A stretch of DNA of 21,557 nt from Priapulus caudatus (GCF_000485595.1 NW_014577138.1:33086-54642), one strand, 5' to 3'. Counted from the first letter of the stretch, positions 10,641-20,161 are shown. Translations and numbers: made by a program. The notes: generated by a model from the letters alone, not told the origin.

Positions 10641-10796
10641 TAATGTGACCCAAACCCTAACCTTCATTGTAAAAATTATTTGTTGTAATGAAATTGTTGT
10701 AAATAAATCATGTAAATATTTGCGTTAATTGGAGAAAAATAGTTAAATGGATAAAGATAGAAAAATACAGAAAACAGGTAAATAATAAAAAATCTG

Positions 10797-10860
10797 ATGG
10801 GATTCGATCCAAGGACCTTTGAGCCGTAATCCTGTGCTGTAGACATTGGGCTATCAAGGC
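10797..10860 (-). repeat. tRNA-derived SINE head or tRNA pseudogene
   Basis: On the minus strand a B-box-like GGATCGAATCC (10800-10810) lies downstream of an A-box-like TGATAGCCCAATG, at tRNA-like spacing. The acceptor arms do not pair and the T stem is imperfect, so this is not a working tRNA. A run of six T on the minus strand (10787-10792) follows as a potential Pol III terminator. Confidence 0.5.
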
Positions 10861-10920
10861 TTATGGGCTTTCTAGATTATGGATGTGCCATGAATATGAG
10901 AACACTGTGACATCATATTT

Positions 10921-11300
10921 AACCCTCCTCTTGAGGGTCAAAAGATTATCAGACACTTACTCTTCGCACGTCAGTGGAAAGCACATTTCATGGTCCTTTC
11001 AATAAAGTGATAAAAATGGTAGGTCAGCGCTGAAACAAACAGGTTTTTCACACTGTCCGTTAGGCCACGTCTTCAGAAAATGTCTGACATCTGACTTTTC
11101 CCCTACTGCCCTTTGATCTGTGACCTCCCCATTCCTACCAGTTTCCTGCCCATCACACTATACACCGAATATTAAGAGCATAGGTCGAGCCGTTCAGATT
11201 TGTGCCGCAATTCCGTATTTCCTCCTATACCTTAGGTTAAGGGGGAAATATTTCCCCTCGGTTTACACATCTTGACCTTTGACCCACCCCCAAAAAAATA
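10921..11300 (+). repeat. R1 dispersed repeat, copy C (middle part)
   Basis: It starts at AACCCTCCTCTTGAGGGTC, runs through CTTACTCTTCGCACGTCAGT and CTTTCAATAAAG, then a module with TTTGATCTGTGACC and AGGTCGAGCCGTTCAG, and ends at CTTGACCTTTGACC. Its module order agrees with copy B. It is truncated before the second module and the terminal hairpin, giving way to the 11300-11540 repeat. Confidence 0.75.
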
Positions 11301-11541
11301 CTAGCGCAGCAGAAAAGTTAACAATAACAGCAATCCTAGCGCTCGACTATACACTGCAGCAGAAAAGTCAAGACGAATCCTAGAACAGCAATCCTATAGC
11401 GCTCAACTATAGTCAGGCTCAAAATCAGGCAATCGCATGAAATGCTGAAACGCAAAAGCAATAGCACAAAACGCATGAAATAGCAGAAAAGCAGTAACCC
11501 CCAAAAAATCCCGGGCATCGCCGGGTAGCCCAGCTAGTTAA
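11300..11541. repeat. Degenerate repeat ending in CCCGGGCATCGCCGGGTA
   Basis: Two diverged direct units each contain GCAGCAGAAAAGT (from about 11306 and 11355) followed by CAATCCTA and AGCGCTC. They are followed by AAAAATCCCGGGCATCGCCG and GGTAGCCCAGCTAGT next to a short TA run (11542-11553). Read on the minus strand, the edge is ACTAGCTGGGCTACCCGGCG, resembling edge motifs I associate with invertebrate interspersed repeats. I cannot name the element. Confidence 0.45.
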
Positions 11542-11605
11542 TATATATATATATGAAATGCTCTGTGTTGCACGCAGTCGACAACTTGACTAATTTCTCA
11601 CTTAC

Positions 11606-11804
11606 CATCTGGTAAATCTTGTTTATTCGCAAATATAAGTATAATTGCATCTCTCATTTCTCTATCATTGATTATCCTATGAAGTTCTTGCCGTGCTTCG
11701 TCTATTCTATCTCGGTCAGCACAGTCCACAACAAATATGAGGCCTTGCGTTCCAGTGTAGTAGTGCCGCCACAGTGGGCGGATTTTGTCTTGCCCTCCAA
11801 CATC
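11606..11804 (-). CDS. ARF6: ARF6-type small GTPase, exon 3 (switch II, NKQD)
   Basis: An internal exon of the ARF6-type GTPase. The acceptor gtgttgttag lies just above 11804, and the donor gtaagtg lies at 11605 and below. It begins [20 protein letters not shown] (switch II, with catalytic Gln-67), continues [20 protein letters not shown] and [14 protein letters not shown], and ends [12 protein letters not shown], containing the NKQD guanine-specificity box. The residues are 63-128 plus one base of codon 129. It enters in phase 0, matching the exit of exon 2, and leaves in phase 1, matching exon 4. I see no substitution in this block relative to the standard animal ARF6 sequence as I know it. 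In transcription order it lies upstream of exon 2, the reverse of the protein order. Residues 1-27, including the myristoylated Gly-2 and the P-loop, are not encoded anywhere I could find in the window. Confidence 0.97.
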
Positions 11805-12614
11805 CTAACAACACAAAAGAACTGCCATTAATAGAAGAATGAAACATATAACATACCATTGTATATGGAACATACAATACAGTACTTACATAAATAATGG
11901 GTACATATAATATACCTAGTGTACTGCTGACATTTAGGGGGTGCTCATATAATGACGGCAGCATACGCGGTTGATCAGTCGCCTTGTCATACAGTGTTCA
12001 ATGCTAATATTGTTAATGCAGTTAAATGTCAACGTTACACATGTTCATCAAATAACAAAGAGAAATCACCTCAGAATGTGCAATATTGTGCACCACAACA
12101 GGAAGAATACATGTATAATCTGATGAATATACCGATATAGTTAAATTCTCTATTCATCTTATACAACAGGTTTACTTTACAACTGTGGCTACAAGTGTAG
12201 CCTGCAGGTAGAAATATCCTGTTAGATAGAGGCAGCATTAACTACACATCATGTGCATAGTCATAATACATAGATCTGCATATTAGCAATTTATGAGTTT
12301 ACATCAAAGACACAAAATATGTACTGATACTGATAGCCTTCTACATTGCTTGCTCCTACTAAATCATTCCAGTCAGTTTTCATAGTTTGTACGTGTGCAT
12401 TGGCTCCCTAGCCAACTTGTCTGTTCCCACCCCTGCGTAAAGTAAGGCTGACACATTTTCTCCCATTCTCATGTAGCAGATACCTAACCACATAGTTCCA
12501 ATTCCACGATAACTGACGTAAGATTTTTTGTCATTTCTAAACATTCAGCTCAGATCTTAGACAACTTTTACTTTAAGCTTTAGTACCTTCTTCCGCCAAG
12601 TATTTAAGCTACGT
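11805..12614. other. Non-coding stretch right of ARF6 exon 3
   Basis: No exon was recognised. In particular there is no ARF6 exon 1 or second exon 2 on the minus strand, where they would be expected. Short open frames (such as 11952-12140 plus) have no support. No repeat boundaries are clear. Confidence 0.4.
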
Positions 12615-12629
12615 CTACACGACGAACCT

Positions 12630-12701
12630 TAACTCGAGTTAAGCGTCTACACGGGGCCTTAACTCGAGTTAAGGCCCCGTGTAGATGCTTAACTCGAGTT
12701 A
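12630..12701. repeat. 72-bp near-perfect palindrome
   Basis: The two 36-bp arms meet at 12665/12666 and differ at one pair (12645 against 12686). The inner 40 bp (12646-12685) are perfect. TTAACTCGAG-type 14-mers occur at the centre and in both outer arms, giving three CTCGAG sites. It could extrude as a long hairpin. Confidence 0.9.
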
Positions 12702-12736
12702 GCTTAACCTCCACGATAGGCGGCAGCACTACTACG

Positions 12737-13225
12737 ATGTACGTACACACGCACGCGTACTTGCACACGCACGCACACTCATGCACGCACGTGTACGTGC
12801 ACACGCACGCACGCACGCACGTGTACGTGCACACGCATGCACGCACGCACGCCTACGTGCACATGAACGCGCGCACATGCACGCGCGCACGCACGCACGC
12901 ACGCACGAACGTGTACCTGCACACGCGCGCACGCATGCACGAACGTGTACCTGCACACGCGCGCACGCACGCACGAACGTGTACCTGCACACGCGCGCAC
13001 GCACGCGATGCACGCAGTGCTGTAGGTACACACGCACACACGCACGTGTACGTGCACATGCACGCACATGTACGTGCACACGCACGCACTCACGCATGCA
13101 CGCACGTGTACTGCACACGCACGACACGCACAGCACGAACGCGCGTGTACGTACACACGCACACACGCCACGTTTACATACACACGCACGCACACACGCA
13201 CGTTTACATGATACACACGCACGCA
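12737..13225. repeat. (ACGC)n-type microsatellite, about 490 bp
   Basis: Alternating purine-pyrimidine tract built of ACGC, ACAC, GTAC and ATGC units. Higher-order pieces recur, for example CACGAACGTGTACCTGCACA at about 12903, 12939 and 12973. Strict purine-pyrimidine alternation favours Z-DNA. Peptides read from it (Cys/Val/Arg or His/Thr/Ala runs) are not genes. Confidence 0.9.
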
Positions 13226-13399
13226 CGCATGCATAATAAATCGGTAAGTAATCGCTATCGGGTGTAGAGCTACATAATCGAGTTAAGGTTCGTCGTGTAG
13301 GCTATTGTGTGTAGGGTGTACAGACAGATTCTTCAAATTAATATATTCAAAAGTTTAGAAATCAATAAAGAGCACAGCACATAGGCGACCTTTCTCACT

Positions 13400-13414
13400 G
13401 TGACTGACGTGACA
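13400..13414 (+). repeat. GTGACTGACGTGACA motif
   Basis: Exact copy of a recurring 15-bp motif (left duplicate). It contains TGACGTGA, close to the CRE/ATF core. Confidence 0.7.
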
Positions 13415-13792
13415 GTAATCGGAAAAAGATATATTGTCTAAAAAAATCATTTTCAATTGTCTGAAGTTTACAGCAAAAATCGCAGTTTTTACTATTTATT
13501 ACCCAATGAATTAACAATTAAACACACATTATAAACAATCAATTCCAATTATAATTCAATTAAAAAAACCAAAATTCATCGGACTGATCGTGACAACTAA
13601 TCACGCAACTTACAGTTTAGTACAAACAGTTAAATAATAAAAAGGTAATCATATACAGTTAGAATTCTTACAATGTAAAAAAGAACACGAAACAACAAAC
13701 TTAGCTGGAAATGATACAATACAACATTTCATTTTCCACCATTTGCAAATGATATTAAAAACAATATATGTAAAAATACATTTTTTCAATCA

Positions 13793-13975
13793 TTAACCAA
13801 AACCAGGAAATTCATAGTTTTCATGAGCATTTACAATTCTGGAGGATTGAGCCTCTTCTTAATTGATCGGCAAAGTAAAGAAATCTATCTTCATGAGTTG
13901 GCAATTTCCAAAACCTGCCAGCCCTGATAATAACAGAAACTTCCAATCCTTCGTCTCTTACTGCTTTTACTTCCC
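13793..13975 (-). pseudogene. Terminal exon, frameshifted copy (ENOPH1-like?)
   Basis: This is the left-duplicate counterpart of the open exon at 19977-20161. It has the same acceptor (cttgtatccag) and stop, but two single-base deletions, one in a CC near 13838 and one in a TTT near 13862, make it 183 instead of 185 bp and break the frame after the FADQ segment. It is either a decayed duplicate or a sequencing-error version of the same exon. The rest of the gene would lie to the right on the minus strand; I did not find earlier exons up to 15302. Confidence 0.55.
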
Positions 13976-14926
13976 CTGGATACAAGGCACCAGAATATTT
14001 CAGTCGCTGCTTAAATTTAAGCTCTGGCTAAGGTTCAGAACATCTTAAATTCTCCTAAGATTATTCATCGTTTAAAAAATAGGGTTCTCAGTCATTGCAA
14101 AATTAACTAAGATGTCTTAAATTGACTTTAAGATGGCCTCAGACCTTATAATCGGCTGCCATTTTTAATTTTCCTCCACACTTCAAGATCCATGACTGTT
14201 GAAAAAAACAAAACACTTGCTAAATGTTTGTGTTTTGGCTTAAGTAGGTCAGTGTTGATATGCACTCAGTCAACCTTTAAAAAGATACATTTGAGTAATT
14301 TTCTCATTGGAAATGACAAATGTTGTTGTAAACTTGTAATTAACTTTGTTGTGAGCTAGCAGACAACTTGTGTGTCACTGTGTGTAGACAGACTGCAGGG
14401 TGCGAAATTTCACGCAGTCCAGAGTCAAATACTCCGTGATTTACTGTCGGACTCCCAGATTGACATAAGCAGGAGCAGTGTTGACTCCCTGAAAAGTCTG
14501 CTATACTAACTAGTTCGTGTCCAGAACACGGCCTCCTTATTATTCCCACGCGAATTTACGCGTATTTTTTTCAGCAATGTCCAAAGAAAATTGGTAGATA
14601 TGCAACGGCATTGAATTCAAAATAAGCACATGTATGCGTTTAGTTTTGAACTTCAGACTGCGGACTACCTTGTTCAAAAGTTAATTTCTACCCCAGAGAC
14701 TGATAGTGTCTTTTGACACTGTTTGTGCTTGAAAACACCAAACAGATTTGATGGAATAAAGGTTAATCATTAGGTCTGAATTTTGGGGATTTTGTGGCTG
14801 AGTTTAGGTCTATCGAATCTAATTAAGAAGTCTTAAGCAAGGTCTGAGGTCGCTTTTAAAAGTTAAAACAAAAGTTTGGCAGATATGTCTTAACTTAAGA
14901 TCCTAGATAGAAAATAAAAACTATAT
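13976..14926. other. Non-coding part of the left duplicate
   Basis: Probably intron of the minus-strand gene ending at 13793. Loosely inverted segments, GGCCTCAGACCTTATAATCG (about 14134) and AAGGTCTGAGGTCGC (about 14839), hint at a diverged inverted-repeat element of roughly 800-900 bp. Open frames here (for example 14340-14549 minus) are unsupported. Confidence 0.35.
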
Positions 14927-14941
14927 GTGACTGACGTGACA
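14927..14941 (+). repeat. GTGACTGACGTGACA motif
   Basis: Exact copy of the 15-bp motif, 44 bp from a one-mismatch copy at 14971. Confidence 0.7.
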
Positions 14942-14970
14942 CACCTCAAAAATTTGACAGATGTGACACT

Positions 14971-14985
14971 GTGACTGGCGTGACA
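14971..14985 (+). repeat. GTGACTGGCGTGACA motif variant
   Basis: One-mismatch copy (A to G at position 8) of the recurring 15-bp motif. Confidence 0.65.
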
Positions 14986-15302
14986 GTTTTCAGTAGCATA
15001 CTGTGTCCTGTCCTGATCATAATTAAAGCTTTTGTTTATCACTCTCGGTAGCTTATGGTCATTACTAAGAGAATCACGAGTATTCTTCAATGAAAGTGTC
15101 AATGACACTGTAGCTCACCACAAAAAAGGACACAAATGAGTGAGTAAGAAGAAGTCATTTTAATAGAGCAACCATCGACGTACATTATAGAAACGATTGC
15201 CATCTGTATTATCGCCAATAATAATTTATAAACCAAAATGAATCACAATTTGTGACCGTAGATTGGCGCTATACCGCTTTGTAGCGATGGCGCTTGAAAT
15301 AA

Positions 15303-15549
15303 ATAGGTTATGCTGCGTTCCGACATGTTTTGTAAATCTTTACTCTAATATAGACGTTTATCGGCAGAGTGGAGAGGAAATACCAATTTTGCATTAAAGA
15401 TTATGTCAATAAAATCTTTGTAAAACGAACCAGACGAGTGTGACACCACAGACTGTTTTGTGTTTATATAATATGCTATATAATGCCAAACCCTACCTAA
15501 TTTGCATAATTCTTTTTTAAATAGCAAAACCCTAGCCCTTATTCATTCA
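15303..15549. other. Short spacer, nothing recognised
   Basis: AT-rich sequence after the left duplicate. The open frame on the minus strand has no support. Confidence 0.35.
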
Positions 15550-15832
15550 CATACCAAAAATGAGCGAAATCCGTTGACCTGAACTGACTAATGGCAATTC
15601 CCATTTTTGCCAAAAAATTGCCGTGGCTCGAAAGTACATCGACTGGCGTGCTTCAAAATAGGACGTTCCATATAGGAGCATAGCAGTAACAACTACACCC
15701 AATTTCAAACATCTGGGTCAAACGGTTCCTGAGTTATCGTTGGACGAAACCAAATGTTGACAAACGACGGACGACGACACGGACGACGACCCATGGCAAT
15801 AGCTCAACTTGACGATGTCAAGGTGAGTTAAA
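15550..15832 (+). repeat. R2 non-autonomous repeat with 3' hairpin
   Basis: It contains CACCCAATTTCAAACATCTG, GGTCAAACGGTTCCTGAG, a GACGGACGACGACACGGACG tract and CATGGCAATAGCTCAACTTG, then a hairpin (CTTGAC and GTCAAG around GAT) and GTGAGTTAAAAA. This layout is familiar from interspersed repeats of marine invertebrates. It differs from R1 in body sequence but shares the GACGGACG tract and hairpin-plus-GAGYTAAAAA ending. The 5' boundary is approximate. No coding capacity. Confidence 0.6.
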
Positions 15833-15877
15833 AATGATAAAAGTGTAGGTCAGATATGGATAAAATTATAACTTATC

Positions 15878-15892
15878 GTGACTGACGTGACA
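15878..15892 (+). repeat. GTGACTGACGTGACA motif outside the duplication
   Basis: Exact copy of the 15-bp motif, about 580 bp beyond the end of the left 2.1 kb duplicate, so its recurrence is not explained by that duplication. Confidence 0.7.
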
Positions 15893-16165
15893 CTAAATTA
15901 GCATGCTCACTACTCAGGTTATTTTTCTTACAGTGTTTGAAAGAAGCCTCTCCAAATAATAGGCATTCATTCTGGTTAAACTAAAGATTACTTTGGAATG
16001 TTTTACTTTTCCATTGATGAATTATAGCTAGAATATGGGATGATCACTCTAGGCACAAAATATGTAATAACAAGTGCCGCAGAGCGACAGCGCTCACCTG
16101 ACGGCAGGTATTCTGATGCTAAACTCGGGGCAAACGAATCAGAGCACCCTCCCATCGCCGCGTTC

Positions 16166-16470
16166 GCTCTCCTCGTTGTCTCTCATTCTTTCTCTTTCAC
16201 TCTCTCGCTCTTGCTCTCTCTTCCCTTCACGCTCTCTCTCTCCCTCTCTCTCTCGCTTGATCACACACTCTCTCTCTCTCTCTCTCTCTTTCTCTTGCTC
16301 GCTCACACTCACTCTCCCTCGTTGTCATCTCTCTCTCTTTCTCTCTCACTCTTTCGCGCGCTCTCTCTCTTTCTCGCTCTCTCTCTCTCTCTCTCTTCCT
16401 CTCTCTCGCGCTCTCGCTCTCTCTCACTCTCTTCCCCTCGCTCTCTCTCTCTCAATTTCTCTCTTTCTCT
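16166..16470. repeat. (CT)n-rich microsatellite, about 300 bp
   Basis: An impure CT tract interrupted by GCTC, TTTC and CGC units. Open frames across it give Ser/Leu runs in two plus frames and Arg/Glu runs on the minus strand; these are not genes. Copy A of R1 lacks it, so it expanded or was acquired in copy B. Confidence 0.92.
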
Positions 16471-17639
16471 CAGGCGGTAGCGCTGCTGGACGAGGCTGTA
16501 CGCACTGATTGTCTATCAGACTGATTGGTCTGATGGTCTTCTAACCCTAGCAAGACCGTTTCGTGGAGCTAGCAAGGGCGGTAACGTTTTTATATAAACT
16601 TCACATAAATGTTTATACTATATGTGTAATTCGGGTGGCACTCCGGCAGCCCATGTTAATATAGTATGTTCACTACAGGTTTCCCACGCAGCGCGAGCCG
16701 ATGGTTAGAAAATTATGAAAAATTGCTCTAAAAGCTGCTTGTCCGGCGGACAAGCTACCCGACAGAATTACTTGCTCCTCCGTTGGGAAATGGACATGTA
16801 CGGACAAACGATAGCCCTTATTTCGAACACTGGATGCGTATCAGGAACTTCTCGAAGAAATTTTCGTTGGTATCGTATGAAAGTTGCACGGTGGCCGCGT
16901 ACATTTGAGATGTCTTAAGATTAAAGATGGAAGCTGGAAGCTTCCATCGTACGTAGTATAGCAAACAACTATTTGCCAAGACAGAATAGGTAAGCACTCA
17001 TCCATTTACATACGGAAGCCTACAGGCTGAAACAGAGAGCTGCACCTGTAACTAATTAACGCAGGCAAAAACTACACCCATACTATCACCACCACATGCA
17101 CTGGCAGTGCATAATATAAGTTACATGTAACACACTGACAGTACAGAATGCCATAGAAATTTATACGATTTAAGGAGCATAAATTCTTCAAGCAATTTAG
17201 CTTTTGAAATTTCACACTGTGACATTGTAGCCTCATACATCCAGGCATGTATAGATTTCTACTAGCAAACCCGGCAGTGAAATTCTTTCTACAGTATAAC
17301 AAATCCAGTTTTAACCCTCCTCTTGAGGGTCAAAAAGTTATCAGAATTACTCTTCGCACGTCAGTGGAAAGCACATTTCATGGTCTTTCAATAAAGCATA
17401 AAATGGTAGGTCACGTTGAAACAAAAAGTTTTCCAGATCGCTCCCGCCGTCACCACAATGTCCCTCAAAAAATGTCTAAGAATCCTGCCCTTGTGCCCCA
17501 TTGACTCTTTGACCTGTGACTCCAATTTCGGCACAGTGATGGCTTTCCTACCATGAGCTAATACACGGACTATGCAAGAAGGCTCAGTCGAGCGATTAGA
17601 TTTGTGGCCGCGAATCTCACTTTCCTCCCTATACCTTAA

Positions 17640-18148
17640 AGGCTCACAATGCGATCCAAAACGCTAATTCTTCCAGTATAAACTAGCAAATACTTTCGGT
17701 CATGATATCCCATACGAACTTATGGCAAAATAAACTCTAGTTTCCTCACTTCACTGCGCGGCTGTCTTATAAAAGGTATTTTTTAAATATACCTCCAATG
17801 TTGTTGAAATTCTCCGACGCGTGTGTTGGACAGTTTCACCGCAATCCCCAAGCAACCGTGGCAGCGGTGCGGCGGTATCAGCGGTAACGGCCAGGCAAGC
17901 AAGATAAAAACATGTGACGTCACGTTCACCACTTCGAGGATATTTTGTTTGGGAAACAGTCGCGCGTTGCGCCAGAATGCCAGTTTTCTCACCTCTTATC
18001 TTGTGGCGGTTACTTTATAAGCAAACGCGCAGTGAAATGGGAGCAACTAGAGTTTATTTTGTCATAAGGTAGTGTGATTATGCATGACACGAAGTATTTG
18101 CTAGTCTAGTACTGGAGAAATTAGCGTTTGGATGCGCATTGTGAGCCT
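17640..18148. mobile_element. 509-bp MITE flanked by TTAA, nested in R1 copy B
   Basis: It interrupts the R1 segment CCTATACCTTAAGTTAA, which is intact in copy A. The ends AGGCTCACAATGCG and its complement begin inverted repeats that stay alignable for about 150 bp, through GCAAATACTT, CAAAATAAACTCTAG and TCACTGCGCG. TTAA flanks both sides (17636-17639 and 18149-18152), though a TA duplication with a longer terminal repeat is equally consistent because the site is palindromic. TTAA would suggest piggyBac-type mobilisation. There is no transposase. A perfect TGACGTCA lies inside at 17915-17922. Confidence 0.75.
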
Positions 18149-18384
18149 TTAAGTTAAAGAAGGAATGTTCCCCCTTCTTTTACACCTCTTGATCTTTGAC
18201 CTTTGACCCCCCAAATTGATCATCCCGAGTCCTTTTCACGATCACCCCCCCACATCCCGAATATCGTGACCGTACGTCGAGCGGTTAAGATTTGTGCCCA
18301 ACTGTTGACGCACGCACGCACGCACGGACGGACGATCATGCGATTCTACAAGCTGCATCTGACTATGTCAGATGAGCTAAAAAC

Positions 18385-19187
18385 TAGAAAATTTCCACAT
18401 TTAAATGAATTACGCTGAAATTCGAAAATCAACACTGCCATGTCATTAAAAAGTTGTTTTCAAATTTTGTTTTCAATTGCAGTTACAAACACCTTTTGTC
18501 CTGAATTATTGAATTTATATTTTATTTATACATGTGCTCCAGTGTGAAATTGCCCATAGGTACATTAGGGCTTCACAGAGGTAGAAATGAACTTTGATCA
18601 AGGAAGTACAAGTTGACAGAATGACATAAATTATCATGTGACAGCTGTACAATTCTGCAGAATATTATTTTTAAACAATAATAGTACTAACTGTATTCCA
18701 TATTTGCAGATTTTTAGGCATAACGTAAGTTGGCGCATCATATTCATTAAATGTAAAATATTATACTGTATATATTTCATTATATATGTGTAATAATGCT
18801 AACATCACTACCCTGAATTTGAAACACCAAATAGTCAGAAACAGTCAACACGAAACCGTCAAACGAAGGTTCATAAGTGTTTTGCAAGTATGTCAGTCAC
18901 AAAAATTAAATGTTTGCTGCATAGAAAAACAAATTATTATGGTAACTTATAATTTTCTAATGACTTTAGAAACAATGGGAAAATAGATTCATCAACATTT
19001 TACAAAGCTATAAATAGCTGGTTTAAGCTACATATAATTTGCAACAATTTTCTGTGAGGGACAGGACCACAAGAGTATAAGTTTATTGAGCACAATGGCG
19101 AAAAGAAGTTGAGACTGCGACACTGCAGTGTTGCAATGCACCCACGCAATGCAATGCATCATATATAGTCTGCCTGCAGCAACACAT
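18385..19187. other. AT-rich spacer, no gene
   Basis: Both strands were read; no exon or element was recognised. A plus-strand open frame of 66 codons (18786-18986) looks like chance. CAATGCA-type repeats near 19130-19160 are short. Confidence 0.4.
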
Positions 19188-19320
19188 ACAGTAAAAACCC
19201 GCGTATAAGAACATAGATTTTAAGAACATGTTAGGCTAAAATTTCCCATTTAGACCCCTTTACATAAGAACCTGTTTTAGGCTAAGATTTTAAAGTAGGT
19301 TCTTAATTTTCCATGCAGAT
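19188..19320. mobile_element. Possible pogo/Tigger-like MITE fragment
   Basis: The segment opens TACAGTAAAAACCCGCGTAT and then AAGAACAT, resembling the CAGTRAAACCYCG-type terminal repeats of pogo/Tigger elements next to a TA. Inside, TAAGAAC and TTAGGCTAA(A/G)AT recur. A matching inverted right end was not found, so it may be a fragment. Confidence 0.3.
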
Positions 19321-19577
19321 GAAGACTTAAAAAGAAACACAGGCAAAATAAAAAAGACGAGACACGCACACACGCACGTTTACATGATACACACGCACGC
19401 ACGCATGCATAATAAATCGGTAATAATCGCTATCGGGTGTAGACGCTACATAATCGAGTTAAGGTTCGTCGTGTAGGCTATTGTATGTAGGTAGTACAGA
19501 CAGATTTCTTCAAATTAATATATCAAAAGTTTAAGAATCAATAAAGAGCACAGCACATAGGCGACCCTTTTCTCACT

Positions 19578-19592
19578 GTGACTGACGTGACA
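19578..19592 (+). repeat. GTGACTGACGTGACA motif
   Basis: Right-duplicate counterpart of 13400-13414. Confidence 0.7.
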
Positions 19593-19760
19593 GTAATCGG
19601 AAAAAGATATATTTCTAAAAAAATCATTTTCAAATTGTCTGAAGTTTACAGCAAAAATCGCAGTTTTTACTATTTTAATTACCCAATGAATTAACAATTA
19701 AACACACATTATAAACAATCAATTCCAATTATAATTCAATTAAAAAAACCAAAATTCATC

Positions 19761-19775
19761 GTGACTGACGTGACA
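19761..19775 (+). repeat. GTGACTGACGTGACA motif
   Basis: Exact here. The left-duplicate counterpart near 13580-13595 is scrambled by small indels. Confidence 0.7.
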
Positions 19776-19976
19776 ACTAATCACGTCAACTTACAGTTTA
19801 GTACAAACAGTTAAAATAATAAAAGGTAATCATATACAGTTAGAATTCTTACAATGTAAAAAAGAACACGAAACAACAAACTTAGCTGAAAATGATACAA
19901 TACAACATTTCATTTTCCCACCATTTGCAAATAGTATGCTAAAAACAATATATGTAAAATATCATTTTTCAATCAT

Positions 19977-20161
19977 TTACCCAAAACCAGGAAATTCATA
20001 GTTTTCATGAGCATTTACCAATTCTGGAGGATTGAGCCTCTTCTTAATTTGATCGGCAAAGTAAAGAAATCTATCTTCATGAGTTGGCAATTTCCAAAAC
20101 CTGCCAGCCCTGATAATAACAGAAACTTCCAATCCTTCGTCTCTTACTGCTTTTACTTCCC
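19977..20161 (-). CDS. Terminal coding exon, possibly enolase-phosphatase
   Basis: An open terminal exon with a good acceptor (minus strand gccttgtatccag at 20162 and above) and a TAA stop. Two bases complete a codon, then 60 residues start EVKAVRDEGLEVSVIIRAG and continue RFWKLPTHEDRFLYFADQIK, ending PELVNAHENYEFPGFG. The first 20 residues fit the last helix and strand of HAD-type acireductone synthase (ENOPH1, methionine salvage, cytosol), where relatives read R-EA-x-AA-x-x-A-x-x-V-x-VVVRPGN; the incomplete first codon (xGG) could be the Arg. The remaining 40 residues do not clearly match, and the Asn of PGN is Arg here. I am fairly sure that it is a real exon and unsure of the family. Earlier exons should lie to the right on the minus strand; none was recognised up to 21557. 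The sequence is duplicated, frameshifted, at 13793. Confidence 0.5.

Larger units (their letters stand above)
12615..13300. mobile_element. 686-bp inverted-repeat element with ACGC array
   Basis: The ends are perfect 23-bp inverted repeats beginning CTACACGACGAACC (12615-12637 and 13278-13300). The left interior is a 72-bp near-perfect palindrome, and the middle is a 490-bp microsatellite of ACGC-type units. There is no coding capacity: all long open frames across it are translations of the microsatellite. I infer a MITE or foldback element whose internal microsatellite expanded. The target-site duplication is unclear. The right end is repeated at about 19440-19480 as part of the 2.1 kb duplication. 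Confidence 0.6.
13187..15302. repeat. 2.1 kb duplicated segment, left copy
   Basis: It matches 19363-21497 almost base for base in the same orientation. Differences are mainly single-base insertions and deletions, many in homopolymers. The left edge lies inside the ACGC microsatellite. The right edge is at GAAATAA, after which the two copies diverge. It contains the ENOPH1-like terminal exon in frameshifted form and several copies of the GTGACTGACGTGACA motif. Confidence 0.9.
16071..18384 (+). repeat. R1 dispersed repeat, copy B (most complete)
   Basis: It starts CAAGTGCCGCAGAGCGACAG and ends with the hairpin arms CATCTGAC and GTCAGATG around TAT, followed by AGCTAAAAA. After subtracting the CT-rich microsatellite (about 16166-16470) and the nested MITE (17640-18148), the backbone is about 1.5 kb. 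It includes a stretch at 16480-16890 that copy A lacks, with a 19-bp hairpin GCTTGTCCGGCGGACAAGC at 16737-16755. Two related modules (a TTTGACC motif, then GTCGAG and GATTTGTG) follow each other in its 3' half. No protein is encoded. Confidence 0.75.

Noticed and set aside
12737-13225. CRISPR-like array
   Set aside because: Repeats are short, irregular and continuous without unique spacers; this is a eukaryotic microsatellite.
12604-13267. Several overlapping open frames up to 176 codons on both strands
   Set aside because: They are translations of the ACGC microsatellite (Cys/Val/Arg or His/Thr/Ala runs), open in many frames at once because the unit rarely forms stop codons.
13863-14048. 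Plus-strand frames over the duplicated terminal exon (also 20007-20216)
   Set aside because: They are antisense shadows of the minus-strand exon, whose acceptor, stop and protein-like sequence fit much better.
16040-16508. Open frames of about 145 codons rich in Ser/Leu, and Arg/Glu on the other strand
   Set aside because: They are produced by the CT-rich microsatellite; no start context, domain or splice support.
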